Shown here: positions 52,513 to 62,480 of the stretch, piece by piece
Layout of the letters: every line of letters begins with the position of its first letter
Numbering within the stretch: the first letter of the stretch is position 1
Position numbers and translations under genes: made by a program
NCBI RefSeq assembly: GCF_009905725.1
Contig: NZ_JAAAKV010000006.1
Span: forward strand, 62,001 to 126,000
Length of the DNA stretch: 64,000 nt
Direction of reading: 5' to 3'
Source: Emticicia sp. CRIBPO
GTDB taxonomy: Bacteria > Bacteroidota > Bacteroidia > Cytophagales > Spirosomataceae
Notes under the pieces: generated by a model
What the model was told of the DNA's origin: nothing
The model's database searches: none
The model's input: the letters and a program-made list of their open reading frames with translations, nothing else

Positions 52513-55467
52513 TTATTTTTTACCTGGCTCAGTGGTGGCATTAGCTGCCTGCAACATTGAGTCTCCTTCTTTCTGAAGTCTTCTCTGCATAGAGTCAACC
52601 ACAATCGGAGCAGCAATAAACAATGACGAATAAGTACCGATAATGACACCGATAAACATCGCGAAGATAAACCCTCTGATGGTTTCACCACCAAAGATCA
52701 ACAGGATGAATAACACGATCAAAGTAGTGATACCTGTTACGGCCGTACGGCTCAATGTACTGTTCAAAGCGTTATTGATAACCGTTGCAAGGCTTTCTTT
52801 CGCATTTTTCTTATCTGACAAGTACTCACGGATACGGTCAAAGATAACGACCGTGTCATTCATTGAGTAACCCATCAACGTCAGTACCGCACCTACAAAA
52901 GCCTGGTCGATATCTAAAGAGAACGGCAGGATACCGTTAAAGATAGAGTAGATGGCCAGGATGATCAATACGTCATGGAACAATGAGATCACCGAACCGA
53001 AACCAAAAGCAACGCTCTTGAAACGGATGTAGATATAGATAAAGGTGATCACCAATGAATAGAAAATAGCCTTTAATGCCGACCAGATGGTGTCATTGGC
53101 AATGGTAGGGCCTACTTTAGACTGACCTACGATCTTACCTTTGTTACCTTTTACATCAGAAACCACTTTAGTCAGATCAGACTCGATTTCTCTTTCAACT
53201 TCATTGTCGGTATTTTCGATTTTATAAGCAGAAGTTACTTTTACTTTGTCGAACCCACCGAAAGTTTTTACCTCGACTGCTGCTCCACCGAAAGCCTTCT
53301 CAACCGCCTCTCTTACTTCTTCAGTATTGACAGTCTTATCGAACTTAACTTCATAAGTACGTCCACCTTTGAAGTCAACACCTAAACCGAAACCTCTGAT
53401 TCCGATAGAAACCGCACCTGCAAGGATGATAGCACCCGAGATGGCGTAGAATATCTTACGACGTGAAAGGAAGTCAAAATTAGAGTCCTTGAACAATTTC
53501 TCTGTCCAGGCAGTGAAGAAGTTAACCGTTTTACCTTTTTTGATGAAGTAATCAAAGATCAGACGGGTTACAAATACCGCACAGAATAGTGAAGTGAAAA
53601 TACCGATGATCAACGTAGTAGCAAAACCAAGGATCAGACCAGAACCGAAGATAAACAGGATAACACCGGTGATCAGCGTCGTGATGTTGGAGTCAAGGAT
53701 AGAAGGCATCGCATGTCTGAAACCGTCAGCAATAGCCAGACCGAAACTTTTCCCGGCATTGAGCTCTTCCTTGACCCGTTCATAAATAAGTACGTTCGCA
53801 TCGACCGACATACCTACTGAAAGTACGATACCGGCAATACCCGGAAGCGTCAGTGTTGCTCCGAATGAAGCCATCACACCCAAAAGCAAAAGAAGGTTAA
53901 CCAGCAAAGCCGCGTTAGCAATCCAGCCCGCCTGGTTATAATAGATCATTACGAAGATCAATACCGCCAATAAACCCACTACTGAAGACAATACCCCGGC
54001 TTTAACCGCCTGAGAACCTACTGAGGCACCCACGATACCTTCTTCAATGATGTTGGTCGGTGCAGGTAGTTTACCCGCTTTCAATACGTTGGCAAGGTCA
54101 ATCGCCTGCTCTACGCTGAATGATCCTGAGATACTTGAATTACCTCCTGAGATCTCCTGGTTTACGTTTGGAGCTGAATAAACATAATTATCAAGGATAA
54201 TCGCGATTCTCTTTCCAACATTGGCACCTGTAAGGTTTTTCCATTTACGGGCACCTACAGCGTTCATCTGCATGCTTACATCAGGCTTACCTGAAAGCGG
54301 ATCATAGTCCTGTCTTGCGTCAGTCACCACATCGCCTCCAAGCGGAGCACTACCCAGGTCTTTCACCATATAAACATTAACGATCTCTTCATTATTGGTA
54401 GGGTTAGCCACCGGAGATACGTCATAAAGGAATGACAGGTTAGCAGGGAACAAATCTTTCACATCCGGTCTTTTCAGGATGGTGTTCAATCTCGAAGTAT
54501 CTTTTGATCTTACTGCCAGACCGCTTGGTGAAGCAATAAAGATGCTGCTGAAACCATTGGTCTGAGAAAGTGAATCTCTTTTGGTAGTATCTTTCGCAGC
54601 TCCTTTCAACTGGGAAGCCAGGTTATTGGCTGTAGTATCTGCAGAAGTTTTTGCCGCAGCAGCCGGGGCTTTCTTGATTTTCTCTTCAAGGTCCAGTTGG
54701 GTTAGGATAGCCGAAAGAGCATCAAATGACTGTCCAAGGTCCTGTACTTCATACACTTCGCAGAATTCAAGTTTGGCAGCACCCGAAAGTAATTTTCTTA
54801 CACGCTGAGGGTTGTCAACACCCGGAAGCTCCACCTGGATACGGTTGGTACCCGGCAAACGCTGAAGGTTAGGGTTAGACACCCCGAATTTATCGACACG
54901 GGTCTGAATAACTTTGAACGCACGGTCAAATGCTCCGTCAGATTCCGACTTCACATATTTGATAACTTCGGCGTCAGAAGAATTCAGGTTCAGGATTTCA
55001 CGGTTGTTGCTGTTCGCAAAAATAGTGGCCAGTTTAGTGTCAGGAGCTAATTTTCTATATTCCGACACAAACAGATCAACAAAGTTGGTTGAGCTGGTCA
55101 CAGAAATCTGTTTGGCTTTCTCGATAGCCACAGCAATTTTCGGATCACGGGATCCTTTGGTAAGCGAACGGATGATTTCAGTAGGAGAAACCTCAAGAAT
55201 CACATGCATACCTCCCTGAAGGTCAAGACCTAAGCCCAGCTCTTGTTTGGTAAGGTTTTCAAGTGTCGATCCCAGAAACACATCCTGCTTCCACAATGAA
55301 TCAAGATATCTTTGTTTTTTAGCCTGATCAATGACACCATTTTTGTCCGTTGCAGAGATCTCTGCATCTTTACGGATACTGTTAACTTTCCAGGTTCTGA
55401 TTAAGAAATAGCCACTGATAAGCAGGAAAGTTACCAACAGGGCTATAATACCGCCTTTGTTTCTCAT
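52513..55467 (-). CDS. secDF: Fused protein translocase subunit SecDF
   Basis: SecDF uses the proton gradient to pull exported proteins through the Sec channel. The 984 residues join SecD and SecF into one chain with about twelve membrane helices. The large periplasmic domain of SecD (about 60-440) has the LGLDLQGGMHVILEV start, and the VGMSVDANVLIYERVKEE helix-4 motif with its key Asp appears near residue 560. The SecF half has DFKGGR and the TLMGYSMNDTVVIFDRIRE motif with its conserved Asp near residue 880. An Ala-rich low-complexity insertion (about 265-300) lies in the periplasmic part. It has its own strong terminator. Confidence 0.97.
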   Translation of the reverse strand: MRNKGGIIALLVTFLLISGYFLIRTWKVNSIRKDAEISATDKNGVIDQAKKQRYLDSLWKQDVFLGSTLENLTKQELGLGLDLQGGMHVILEVSPTEIIRSLTKGSRDPKIAVAIEKAKQISVTSSTNFVDLFVSEYRKLAPDTKLATIFANSNNREILNLNSSDAEVIKYVKSESDGAFDRAFKVIQTRVDKFGVSNPNLQRLPGTNRIQVELPGVDNPQRVRKLLSGAAKLEFCEVYEVQDLGQSFDALSAILTQLDLEEKIKKAPAAAAKTSADTTANNLASQLKGAAKDTTKRDSLSQTNGFSSIFIASPSGLAVRSKDTSRLNTILKRPDVKDLFPANLSFLYDVSPVANPTNNEEIVNVYMVKDLGSAPLGGDVVTDARQDYDPLSGKPDVSMQMNAVGARKWKNLTGANVGKRIAIILDNYVYSAPNVNQEISGGNSSISGSFSVEQAIDLANVLKAGKLPAPTNIIEEGIVGASVGSQAVKAGVLSSVVGLLAVLIFVMIYYNQAGWIANAALLVNLLLLLGVMASFGATLTLPGIAGIVLSVGMSVDANVLIYERVKEELNAGKSFGLAIADGFRHAMPSILDSNITTLITGVILFIFGSGLILGFATTLIIGIFTSLFCAVFVTRLIFDYFIKKGKTVNFFTAWTEKLFKDSNFDFLSRRKIFYAISGAIILAGAVSIGIRGFGLGVDFKGGRTYEVKFDKTVNTEEVREAVEKAFGGAAVEVKTFGGFDKVKVTSAYKIENTDNEVEREIESDLTKVVSDVKGNKGKIVGQSKVGPTIANDTIWSALKAIFYSLVITFIYIYIRFKSVAFGFGSVISLFHDVLIILAIYSIFNGILPFSLDIDQAFVGAVLTLMGYSMNDTVVIFDRIREYLSDKKNAKESLATVINNALNSTLSRTAVTGITTLIVLFILLIFGGETIRGFIFAMFIGVIIGTYSSLFIAAPIVVDSMQRRLQKEGDSMLQAANATTEPGKK

Positions 55468-55590
55468 TGTAAAATTGATTTCCCCCTACCCCTGCGGGAG
55501 ATATTGATAATGATCATGCTCACGGGGCTTGACAGCAGAGCATGCTTATATAATGATTAAGATTAGTTAAAAGAGGAGATCTGGCCGGGA

Positions 55591-56019
55591 TCAGGGTGCA
55601 TTGATCGCGATATGGTGCTCAAAAAGTTTTTCAAAATAGGAATCAATAATAGCAGGATTATTGATTTCAGGAAGGGTTTCTTCATCAGAAAGAAACTCGA
55701 ATTTCGGAGAAAATAAACTGATAAGGGGTACACCAAAATCAAAGGCGTAACTCGGCACCACCACTTCGAAAGTCAGCTGGCTTATCGTCGTCTGGTCTTC
55801 CTGTTCCTGAGGCTCCTTATTGTTTTCAGCGTCTTTTCCGGAAGCAGCGGCTTGTTTGCAGGCGGATTTACCCTCCTGTTTCTGTACTTTTTCCTCGTTC
55901 TGACGCAATTGCCCAAGCGAAGTCAATTCACTGAAACTATGGCTGAATACGTGAGTAAACAGCACAGAGAACAGCATTAACAGCCCCGCAAAACGCAATA
56001 TGTTCCTTTGTTTTTTCAT
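55591..56019 (-). CDS. Exported protein of unknown function
   Basis: A 142-residue protein starting at ATG 56019. Residues 7-25 are hydrophobic (FAGLLMLFSVLFTHVFSHS), giving a signal or anchor, followed by a very charged linker with EKVQKQEGKSACKQAAASG and many Glu residues, and a conserved-looking C-terminal part (LTFEVVVPSYAFDF). A TTG upstream in frame would add four residues. No family is recognised. It lies 120 nt upstream of secDF on the same strand, behind a lipoprotein gene. Confidence 0.6.
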   Translation of the reverse strand: MKKQRNILRFAGLLMLFSVLFTHVFSHSFSELTSLGQLRQNEEKVQKQEGKSACKQAAASGKDAENNKEPQEQEDQTTISQLTFEVVVPSYAFDFGVPLISLFSPKFEFLSDEETLPEINNPAIIDSYFEKLFEHHIAINAP

Positions 56020-56108
56020 TAACAGCCGCAAATCTACAATCTTTTCAAAGAAAAAGTCAACAAATGATCATAATAAATTCAAAAATCATTTGAGTTTCAG
56101 CCCGTTTG

Positions 56109-56666
56109 TCATTTTATCTGTCTGATCATGTAAGACTTGTTCAGCAGCAGTTCGACCACCGCATACGCATGAGGATCATTGGCCACACATGCCTTTGAGT
56201 AAGCTGATTTTTTAGAAACAGGAATCGTAAAAAGATATAATGTGTCGTTAAGCTGCTGAATATTGGTGCCGGATTCCAGGTTCTTCTCAAAACTGTATTG
56301 ATAAGCCTCCAGCACTTCCTTTTCTTTGGGCTGAAATGCACCTGCTTTTTTCAGGTCCTCGCTTCTGATCATTCTCACGATTCCCGGAGAAAGGGCATTC
56401 AGTGAATCGCTTACCGGGAAAAGTTTAAAATCACAACCGGCTTTTTTGACGACGGCTTCATTATCCAGCTGCTTTTCTATTCCGGCTTTATTTTCTCCGC
56501 CGAATTTCTCAACCTGGGCAACAATTTGTTCCTGGCTGATTTTTTTGATCTTATAATCGCCCAGATGCTCTTTCACAGAGGTGGTATCTACCTTCCGGAC
56601 GTTTGAACAATTAACAAAAACAGCCATAAACGGAATCATCAGGAGGATACGATGTAATTTTACCAT
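56109..56666 (-). CDS. Putative lipoprotein
   Basis: A 185-residue exported protein. MVKLHRILLMIPFMAVFVNC is a lipoprotein signal (Cys20). The mature part is mostly helical and has two further Cys residues, in KKAGCDFKLF and YSKACVANDPHAY. I cannot name a family; the shape resembles small periplasmic sensor-like domains. It sits 17 nt after queA on the same strand, so it could be the last gene of that transcript. Confidence 0.65.
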   Translation of the reverse strand: MVKLHRILLMIPFMAVFVNCSNVRKVDTTSVKEHLGDYKIKKISQEQIVAQVEKFGGENKAGIEKQLDNEAVVKKAGCDFKLFPVSDSLNALSPGIVRMIRSEDLKKAGAFQPKEKEVLEAYQYSFEKNLESGTNIQQLNDTLYLFTIPVSKKSAYSKACVANDPHAYAVVELLLNKSYMIRQIK

Positions 56667-56683
56667 GACTTAATGAATTTAAA

Positions 56684-57913
56684 TTATTTTGACGGGATCA
56701 GTAAACTCGAATCTCCGTAACTGAGAAATCTGAAATCGTTTTCCAAAGCATAGGCATACAACTCTTTCCACCGCCCCTCTCCTATCAATGCGGCGATGAG
56801 CAGCAGCAATGTTGAGCCCGGCTGATGAAAATTAGTGATGATGCCCCTGCAGATCCTAAACTCATACCCCGGAAAAATGAAAATCTCTGTTTCACCGTGC
56901 AACTGATCCAGGTTACCCGCTTTCATAAAACTGATGATGGCCTCCAGGGACTCTTCTGCAGAAGGAAGTGTATCCTTTTCATGCTGATAAGCGTATAGTT
57001 TTTCTATAAAAAACTGCTGGCCTTCCTTTAAAAAGAGTTTTACACCAAACCAGTACAGGCTTTCCAGCGACCTCATCGAAGTGGTACCTACCGGCAAAAC
57101 GCAGCTCAGGTTAGACTTTAACGCCTCTATAAAACCCAGTGAAAAAATCATCTGCTCGGAGTGCATCGTGTGCTCCACGGCATTCTCCACCTTGACAGGC
57201 TGAAAAGTACCTGCTCCTACGTGCAGCGTCACAAAACCTGATCCGATGCCTCTGGCTTTGATTTTTGACAATACCTCGTCTGTAAAATGAAGCCCGGCCG
57301 TAGGGGCGGCCACCGCCCCGTCATGCAAGGAGTAGATGGTCTGGTAAGTTTCCAGGTCTTTTTCTTCCGTTTCCCGGTTGAGATACGGCGGAAGAGGGAT
57401 TTCACCAAAAGACCTGACCAAAGTACTGAAATAAATCTCTTTTCCAGGATTATCCGGTGACTTCCAGGTCAGTTTAACCTGGTTCTTTTCGTGATCTGTC
57501 AGCTCTGCGGTAAGTTCAACGGATTCATCTCCGATGTTAAAAACGGCCTGAAGGATTTCGCCTTTCCATTTCTTTTTATTGCCGATCATGCAGATCCACT
57601 CAGCGGTGCCGGTGGCTTCCATGGCCTGGGCAATGACCGGTGAAGGCAAAACCGGGTGAAGTAAAAAAAGCTCTATATAAGCCCCGGTACTCTTTTTAAA
57701 ATATAAGCGGGCCGGAATCACCTTGGTATTATTAAAAACAAGGAAGGATTGGTCATCCAGGTATTCGCTGATCCCGGAAAACGAGGCCGTTTCAACAGAC
57801 TCTCCGATCGCCACAAGCAATTTGGAACTGTCTCTGGGCTCAACCGGAAACCTGGCTATTTTTTCATCGGGCAGCTCATATTGATAATCCGATATGGCAA
57901 TATGCTTATTCAT
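56684..57913 (-). CDS. queA: SAM:tRNA ribosyltransferase-isomerase
   Basis: QueA transfers and rearranges the ribose of S-adenosylmethionine onto 7-aminomethyl-7-deazaguanine in tRNA to make epoxyqueuosine. The N-terminus YQYELPDEKIARFPVEPRDSSKLL and the diagnostic AAPTAGLHFT (about 204-213) with LHVGAGTFQPVKVE and TNFHQPGSTLLLL are all present. The product has 409 residues against about 350 in E. coli; the extra length is spread over the middle domain and the region before TNFHQPG. It is 4 nt behind the gene for a membrane protein. No other queuosine gene is in the window. Confidence 0.94.
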   Translation of the reverse strand: MNKHIAISDYQYELPDEKIARFPVEPRDSSKLLVAIGESVETASFSGISEYLDDQSFLVFNNTKVIPARLYFKKSTGAYIELFLLHPVLPSPVIAQAMEATGTAEWICMIGNKKKWKGEILQAVFNIGDESVELTAELTDHEKNQVKLTWKSPDNPGKEIYFSTLVRSFGEIPLPPYLNRETEEKDLETYQTIYSLHDGAVAAPTAGLHFTDEVLSKIKARGIGSGFVTLHVGAGTFQPVKVENAVEHTMHSEQMIFSLGFIEALKSNLSCVLPVGTTSMRSLESLYWFGVKLFLKEGQQFFIEKLYAYQHEKDTLPSAEESLEAIISFMKAGNLDQLHGETEIFIFPGYEFRICRGIITNFHQPGSTLLLLIAALIGEGRWKELYAYALENDFRFLSYGDSSLLIPSK

Positions 57914-57917
57914 CCGA

Positions 57918-58424
57918 TCAGTTGTCCCGTGAAGCAGAAGGATTTGAAAACAAGATCCTCAGCGGTAAGAAGAAAATCAGGATCGTTAAGACCACACCGG
58001 CCAGTAACAGTATCCAGTTATAATTAAAGTCAAGCATCTGGCCTTTGTTGGCATTGATGCTGTTGAGACCGAACAATACAAAGACAAGAAAGGTGTTGAC
58101 CAAAGCCAGAAAAGCATCAAACCATCCTCCGATCAGATCATCCAGCGATTCTTTGTTTTTCGCCCAGACACTCTCAGGATTGAGTTTTACAAAATTAATT
58201 TTGATCAGTTGTTTCTTAAGAGCTCCCATGAGCAGGTTAAAAAACACGGATACACCCGCCGCGATATAGAAAAAATACTGCTTTTCAAGAAAACCGACCG
58301 GCTTGCCGGCCTCGTCATGAGTGACAGCGATAGAATCCGGTAAATTGGCATAACAAAACAGAATGGTAGCAATCAGGATAGCCATTGAAGCCTTTCTCCA
58401 AAACCCAAAAAAAATACTTATCAT
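57918..58424 (-). CDS. Unknown membrane protein before queA
   Basis: A 168-residue inner-membrane protein with four helices (about 9-27, 49-68, 105-121 and 136-156). A short outside loop with DSIAVTHDEAGKPVGFLEKQ and a polar loop between helices 2 and 3 (KINFVKLNPESVWAKNKESLDDL) stand out. I recall similar proteins as unnamed in Bacteroidota genomes. The gene is 4 nt upstream of queA and probably co-transcribed, without an obvious functional link. Confidence 0.7.
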   Translation of the reverse strand: MISIFFGFWRKASMAILIATILFCYANLPDSIAVTHDEAGKPVGFLEKQYFFYIAAGVSVFFNLLMGALKKQLIKINFVKLNPESVWAKNKESLDDLIGGWFDAFLALVNTFLVFVLFGLNSINANKGQMLDFNYNWILLLAGVVLTILIFFLPLRILFSNPSASRDN

Positions 58425-58542
58425 TGTAATCGTTTATCTGTAATTAGCCAGCCTTCATTCGTAGAGAGACTGGTTTTTAAAACACAAAGGTAGTTTGGAT
58501 ATAGCCCATTAAAATTATTTTTAACAATAAATTTAGTCTAAC

Positions 58543-59094
58543 GTGTCAAAAATATATACCAAAACCGGTGACAAAGGCATGACCTCACTCGTCGGTGGTA
58601 CCCGGATCAGCAAGGACCATCTCAAAATTGAAACCTACGGTACCGTTGATGAACTGAATTCGTGGATAGGGGTTTTAAGAGATTCGCCTGAAAATGCTGC
58701 CCGGAAAGATATCCTCAAAGAAATCCAGGACAGGCTGTTTACCCTCGGGGCAGACCTGGCCGCCGAACCTGAGCAAACCAAAAGGAAAATCCCTGATCTC
58801 TTTGAATCCGATATTGAGCTTCTGGAACGTGAAATGGATAAAATGAATGAAGAAATACCCCCTTTAAAGGCGTTTGTTTTACCGGGCGGTCATCAGTCGG
58901 TTTCGTTTGCCCATGTGGCCCGGACCGTCTGCCGGAGGGCCGAAAGGCACGTGATCCGCCTCAGCAGGGAAGAAGAAGTGAACCCGATGATCATTCAATA
59001 TCTCAACCGTTTGTCGGACTACCTCTTTGTGGTGTCAAGAAAAATAACACAGGAGCTGCAGACAGAAGAAGTAGCCTGGAAACCCAGGCTTTGA
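58543..59094 (+). CDS. Cob(I)yrinic acid a,c-diamide adenosyltransferase, PduO type
   Basis: A 183-residue enzyme that adds the adenosyl group of ATP to cobalamin. The N-terminal KIYTKTGDKGMTSLVGGTRISKD and the TYGTVDELNSWIGVLR stretch form the ATP site, and FVLPGGHQSVSFAHVARTVCRRAER with LNRLSDYLFVVSRKI closes the family signature. Translation begins at GTG 58543. No cobalamin riboswitch or other cobalamin gene is nearby. The gene converges on the CBM9-like gene with a 4-nt gap. Confidence 0.94.
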   Translation: MSKIYTKTGDKGMTSLVGGTRISKDHLKIETYGTVDELNSWIGVLRDSPENAARKDILKEIQDRLFTLGADLAAEPEQTKRKIPDLFESDIELLEREMDKMNEEIPPLKAFVLPGGHQSVSFAHVARTVCRRAERHVIRLSREEEVNPMIIQYLNRLSDYLFVVSRKITQELQTEEVAWKPRL

Positions 59095-59098
59095 CCTT

Positions 59099-59740
59099 TT
59101 ATTTTTTCAGGACCATTTTCCCAAACTTCTTAGGCTTGTGAAAAGCAGGATTTTCACCACTCATGGTCGGACTCCAGCATAAAAAATGACATTCTTTTTT
59201 ATTGCAGTGCCAGTCGGGGTTGGGATGAGAAACCTTGGAAACAATCCTGTAGAAATTGACCCGGTAAACAGACGCCTGTTTATCACTGATCAGTTTCCAG
59301 GGCACAGACAGTCTCCCGCTCCACGAGTTCTCAGATTTCTGCACCGCATGTTGTATGCCGCTATCCTTATAATCTATCATGACCGTCGAATTGCCTCCGC
59401 CATCACCTAAAGTCGGGTTGTGTATCTTACCTGTCCAAAGGGCATTGTTCGGATTGATTTCCACCTCCAGGTAATGAGCCGGGTCATCATCCCCGTCACT
59501 GATAAACAGTTCGAAAACTTCCTGGTTATAAAGCGGGTCGTTGTGTACCGTCATGGTGTTCTGGTTCAGAAACGGGTCATCATAACAGGCAAAATCAATA
59601 TGAAAAAACCGATCATCAAACATCAGTTTCACTTCCGTTCTTTCCTTTGATTCTGTCCCGTTGGTCGAGTGTTTAAAATATAAACCCAGCGGGCTTGACC
59701 ATTTCTGGTGGGTAAGAACAAATCCGTATTCGGAATTCAT
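59099..59740 (-). CDS. Carbohydrate-binding family 9-like protein
   Basis: A 213-residue protein without a visible signal peptide. It resembles the DOMON/CBM9-like beta-sandwich, seen from MFDDRFFHIDFACYDDPF, QEVFELFISDGDDDPAHYLEVEINPNNALW, SWSGRLSVPWKLI and the ending HFLCWSPTMSGENPAFHKPKKFGKMVLKK. Such domains often cap enzymes or bind sugars or haem. It stands alone here and its ligand is unknown. A cytoplasmic or unconventional location is suggested by the lack of an export signal, unless the start is elsewhere. Confidence 0.8.
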   Translation of the reverse strand: MNSEYGFVLTHQKWSSPLGLYFKHSTNGTESKERTEVKLMFDDRFFHIDFACYDDPFLNQNTMTVHNDPLYNQEVFELFISDGDDDPAHYLEVEINPNNALWTGKIHNPTLGDGGGNSTVMIDYKDSGIQHAVQKSENSWSGRLSVPWKLISDKQASVYRVNFYRIVSKVSHPNPDWHCNKKECHFLCWSPTMSGENPAFHKPKKFGKMVLKK

Positions 59741-59946
59741 GGTAAATTAAGGTTCGTTGTCTCAAAAAATAATGCGGGCAAATATAGTATTAATCATTGA
59801 ACAGGTATAAGTTTTGTCATAAAAATCAATGAGATACCCCTTCGCCGGACACATCCGTTTGATGATACTGCTCCGAATTGAAATTTATTTTGAAGAATAT
59901 TGTTGTAAACTAAAGCCCTCCATATCCGGCCATTTGAGAAAATGAT

Positions 59947-59954
59947 TAGATTTG
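59947..59954 (+). promoter_or_regulatory. -7 element before the epimerase gene
   Basis: TAGATTTG matches TAnnTTTG, 18 nt before ATG 59973. It covers an upstream in-frame TTG at 59952, which argues for the downstream start. Confidence 0.5.
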
Positions 59955-59972
59955 GGCTTAAATTATCAAGGA

Positions 59973-60965
59973 ATGAAAGTACTGATTACAGGAGCAAACG
60001 GTTTGGTCGGGAGTGCGGTCGCAAAACAATTCTTACAGGAAGGGCATGACGTCTACTGTCTTTGCAGGCCCTCGGCAGACCTGAGTTTTATTCATGAAAT
60101 CCTGAACAAAATCAGTATTATCGAAGGTGACGTGCTGGATGTTTTATCCGTGCAAAAAGCTTTTGAAGGCATGGACCTGATCGTGCATGCGGCGGCTGTG
60201 GTCTCATTTGCCCCGAAAGACCGCGAAATGATGTACAAAGTCAATGTCGAAGGTACAGCCAATGTCGTCAACACCTGCGTCGACCTGAAAATCAAAAAGC
60301 TTTGTTTTGTCAGTTCCATAGCTGCCTTGGGACGCCCTTCGCAAACCTCCGCTACGGACGCCGTCAAAGTCAATGAAAACCAGAAATGGGAAGACTCACC
60401 CCTCAACTCCCATTATGCCATCAGCAAATACCAGGCAGAATGTGAAGTATGGCGGGGCGAAGCAGAAGGACTGGACGTGGTGATTGTTAATCCTGTCATT
60501 ATTTTAGGTGAGGGTAACTGGCTGAAGAGCAGCACCCAGCTTTTCAAATATGTATATGACCAGAAACCGTTTTATACGGAAGGCTTTATTAATTATGTGG
60601 ATATAAAAGATCTTTCGGATATTATCGTTAAACTCAGTACAGGAAACGTTGCCGGAGAAAGATACGTGGTAAGTGCAGGAACGATGTCATACAAAGACTT
60701 TTTCTTTAAGATTGCCGACAGCTTTAAGAAGAAGCGTCCGACAATAAAAGTAAAGCCCTGGATGATGGAAATGATATGGAGAGTGGAAATTGTGCGGTCG
60801 TGGCTTACCGGAAAAGCCCCTTTAATTACAAAAGAGACAGCCAAAACAGCGAAGACTAAATTTATCTACGAAAATAATAAAATCAAGAACGCGTTAAAAA
60901 TGGAGTTTACAGGTATCGATCAAACGATAGAACGCGTCTGTAAATACCTCGTTTCAAAATCCTGA
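59973..60965 (+). CDS. NAD-dependent epimerase/dehydratase family protein
   Basis: A 330-residue extended short-chain dehydrogenase. The Rossmann motif VLITGANGLVGSAVAKQF is at the N-terminus, and the catalytic Tyr-x3-Lys is in HYAISKYQAE (about residue 145). VHAAAVVSFAPKD and NPVIILGEGNW are typical of the dihydroflavonol reductase-like group, which reduces small carbonyl compounds; hopanoid-associated enzymes also belong there. The substrate is unknown. The start at 59973 gives the standard N-terminus. It stands alone, 96 nt before the TPR protein gene. Confidence 0.9.
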   Translation: MKVLITGANGLVGSAVAKQFLQEGHDVYCLCRPSADLSFIHEILNKISIIEGDVLDVLSVQKAFEGMDLIVHAAAVVSFAPKDREMMYKVNVEGTANVVNTCVDLKIKKLCFVSSIAALGRPSQTSATDAVKVNENQKWEDSPLNSHYAISKYQAECEVWRGEAEGLDVVIVNPVIILGEGNWLKSSTQLFKYVYDQKPFYTEGFINYVDIKDLSDIIVKLSTGNVAGERYVVSAGTMSYKDFFFKIADSFKKKRPTIKVKPWMMEMIWRVEIVRSWLTGKAPLITKETAKTAKTKFIYENNKIKNALKMEFTGIDQTIERVCKYLVSKS

Positions 60966-61061
60966 TTTTCGCTTGATTATTAAAAAAAATCGTTTTATAT
61001 TTATTCTGAAATTGGTTGCTAAGAAAGATATTCAATTAATTAACCCAAGAGGCGAATCTAC

Positions 61062-62480
61062 ATGAATCAAGAATTTAGTGATCATTTTGATGAGTTTAAT
61101 GAGGCTACTTTAGCCGACTCGGCGAAAAGGTTTGAGGAAATGTTGTCAAAAAAAGAAGATTCCTTCTTCAATGAAGAAACCTACGAATCTTTATCGGAAT
61201 TTTATCTCGTCAGAGGTAGCTTCGACCTTGCCATGAAAGCCTGTAACATCGGCCTGCAAAACTATCCTTATTCCCTCGATCTCCTGTTAAACAAAGTTCA
61301 GCTCCTGCTTAACAAAGACGAAATCGATGAGGCCACAGACCTCCTCGACAAAGCGGGTATTTACCATCCGGCTGATCCGGAAGTAAATTACATGCGTGGT
61401 GTCATCTGTGTGATCTCGGGCGATTTTGAACAGGCGGTAGAGATTTTCAATGAGGCATTGCTTACATCAGACGAAAAAGACAATGTCTATTTTCAATTAG
61501 CCCAGGCTTACCAGAACTGGGGAAAAATTGATCTGGCCATCGAACATTATAAAATGGCCATTGATGCCAATTTCACCAATGAAATTGCCTTCTATGAGCT
61601 CATCTATTGTCTTGAAGCCAATCAGCAGCTGGAAGACGGCGTGGAGTTCTTCAAGAAAATGGTGGACAACGATCCTTATTCCCACCTGGCGTGGTTCTTC
61701 CTCGGCATGTCATACAACAGGCTCAACCTGTTTGAAAAAGCCATCTCGGCCTATGACTATTCTGTGGTAATCAAAGATAACTTTGCTTCAGGGTGGTTCA
61801 ACATGGGCCATTGCTATATGAATGTGGAGGAATTTGAAAGGGCCAAAGAGGCTTATGAGAATACCATCAAACACGAAGAGCCTACAGCCGAGGTACTGAC
61901 TTACCTGGGGGCGGCCAACGAAAAACTGGAATTGTATGACGAGGCATTCAAACATTATAAGAATGCCACCAAATATGATGAAGAATGGGACGAAGCCTGG
62001 TTTGGTATGGCCTCAGTGCTGTATGAGCAGGAAAGATATTACGAAGCCATTCATTTTATCAAAAAAGCCATCAAACTCAATGATTTCAACAGCGAGTTCT
62101 GGTTGTTGTTGGGAGATAACGAATCGAAACTGGGCAATGTGGTTTCAAGCCTGGAAGCCTACAGCAAGGCCGTTGACCTGGACCCGATCAATCCCGACAT
62201 CTGGCTGAACTGGTCTGTGGTTTATTTTGAGCAGGGCGATTTCGGCAAGGCTTTCGATATCATTTCAGATGCCATTGAAGAACTGCCGAATGACGCAGAT
62301 CTTTTTTACAGAGCCACGGTTTACCTGATTTATGACGGCAAGTATAACGATGCTTACCGCTATCTTCAGGATGGTCTGATCCTGGACTATGAAGGACATG
62401 AGCAGATTTATGACTTCTTTACCAACCTGGACACCCAGAAGGCCCTGCAAAGGATCATCGATCAGTTCAGAAAAGACTAA
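61062..62480 (+). CDS. Large tetratricopeptide-repeat protein
   Basis: A 472-residue protein made almost fully of TPR helices. At least ten repeats can be picked out by the A-x3-Y/F-x2-A pattern, for example NVYFQLAQAYQNWGKIDLAIEHYKMAI, SGWFNMGHCYMNVEEFERAKEAYE and DEAWFGMASVLYEQERYYEAIHFIK. No signal peptide is seen, so it should act in the cytoplasm as a scaffold. The composition is very acidic. It ends in a 4-nt convergent overlap with the DUF1835 gene. Partner proteins cannot be predicted. Confidence 0.9.
   Translation: MNQEFSDHFDEFNEATLADSAKRFEEMLSKKEDSFFNEETYESLSEFYLVRGSFDLAMKACNIGLQNYPYSLDLLLNKVQLLLNKDEIDEATDLLDKAGIYHPADPEVNYMRGVICVISGDFEQAVEIFNEALLTSDEKDNVYFQLAQAYQNWGKIDLAIEHYKMAIDANFTNEIAFYELIYCLEANQQLEDGVEFFKKMVDNDPYSHLAWFFLGMSYNRLNLFEKAISAYDYSVVIKDNFASGWFNMGHCYMNVEEFERAKEAYENTIKHEEPTAEVLTYLGAANEKLELYDEAFKHYKNATKYDEEWDEAWFGMASVLYEQERYYEAIHFIKKAIKLNDFNSEFWLLLGDNESKLGNVVSSLEAYSKAVDLDPINPDIWLNWSVVYFEQGDFGKAFDIISDAIEELPNDADLFYRATVYLIYDGKYNDAYRYLQDGLILDYEGHEQIYDFFTNLDTQKALQRIIDQFRKD

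Noticed and set aside
58425-58542. Cobalamin riboswitch before the adenosyltransferase gene
   Set aside because: The B12-box pattern is absent from this short leader.
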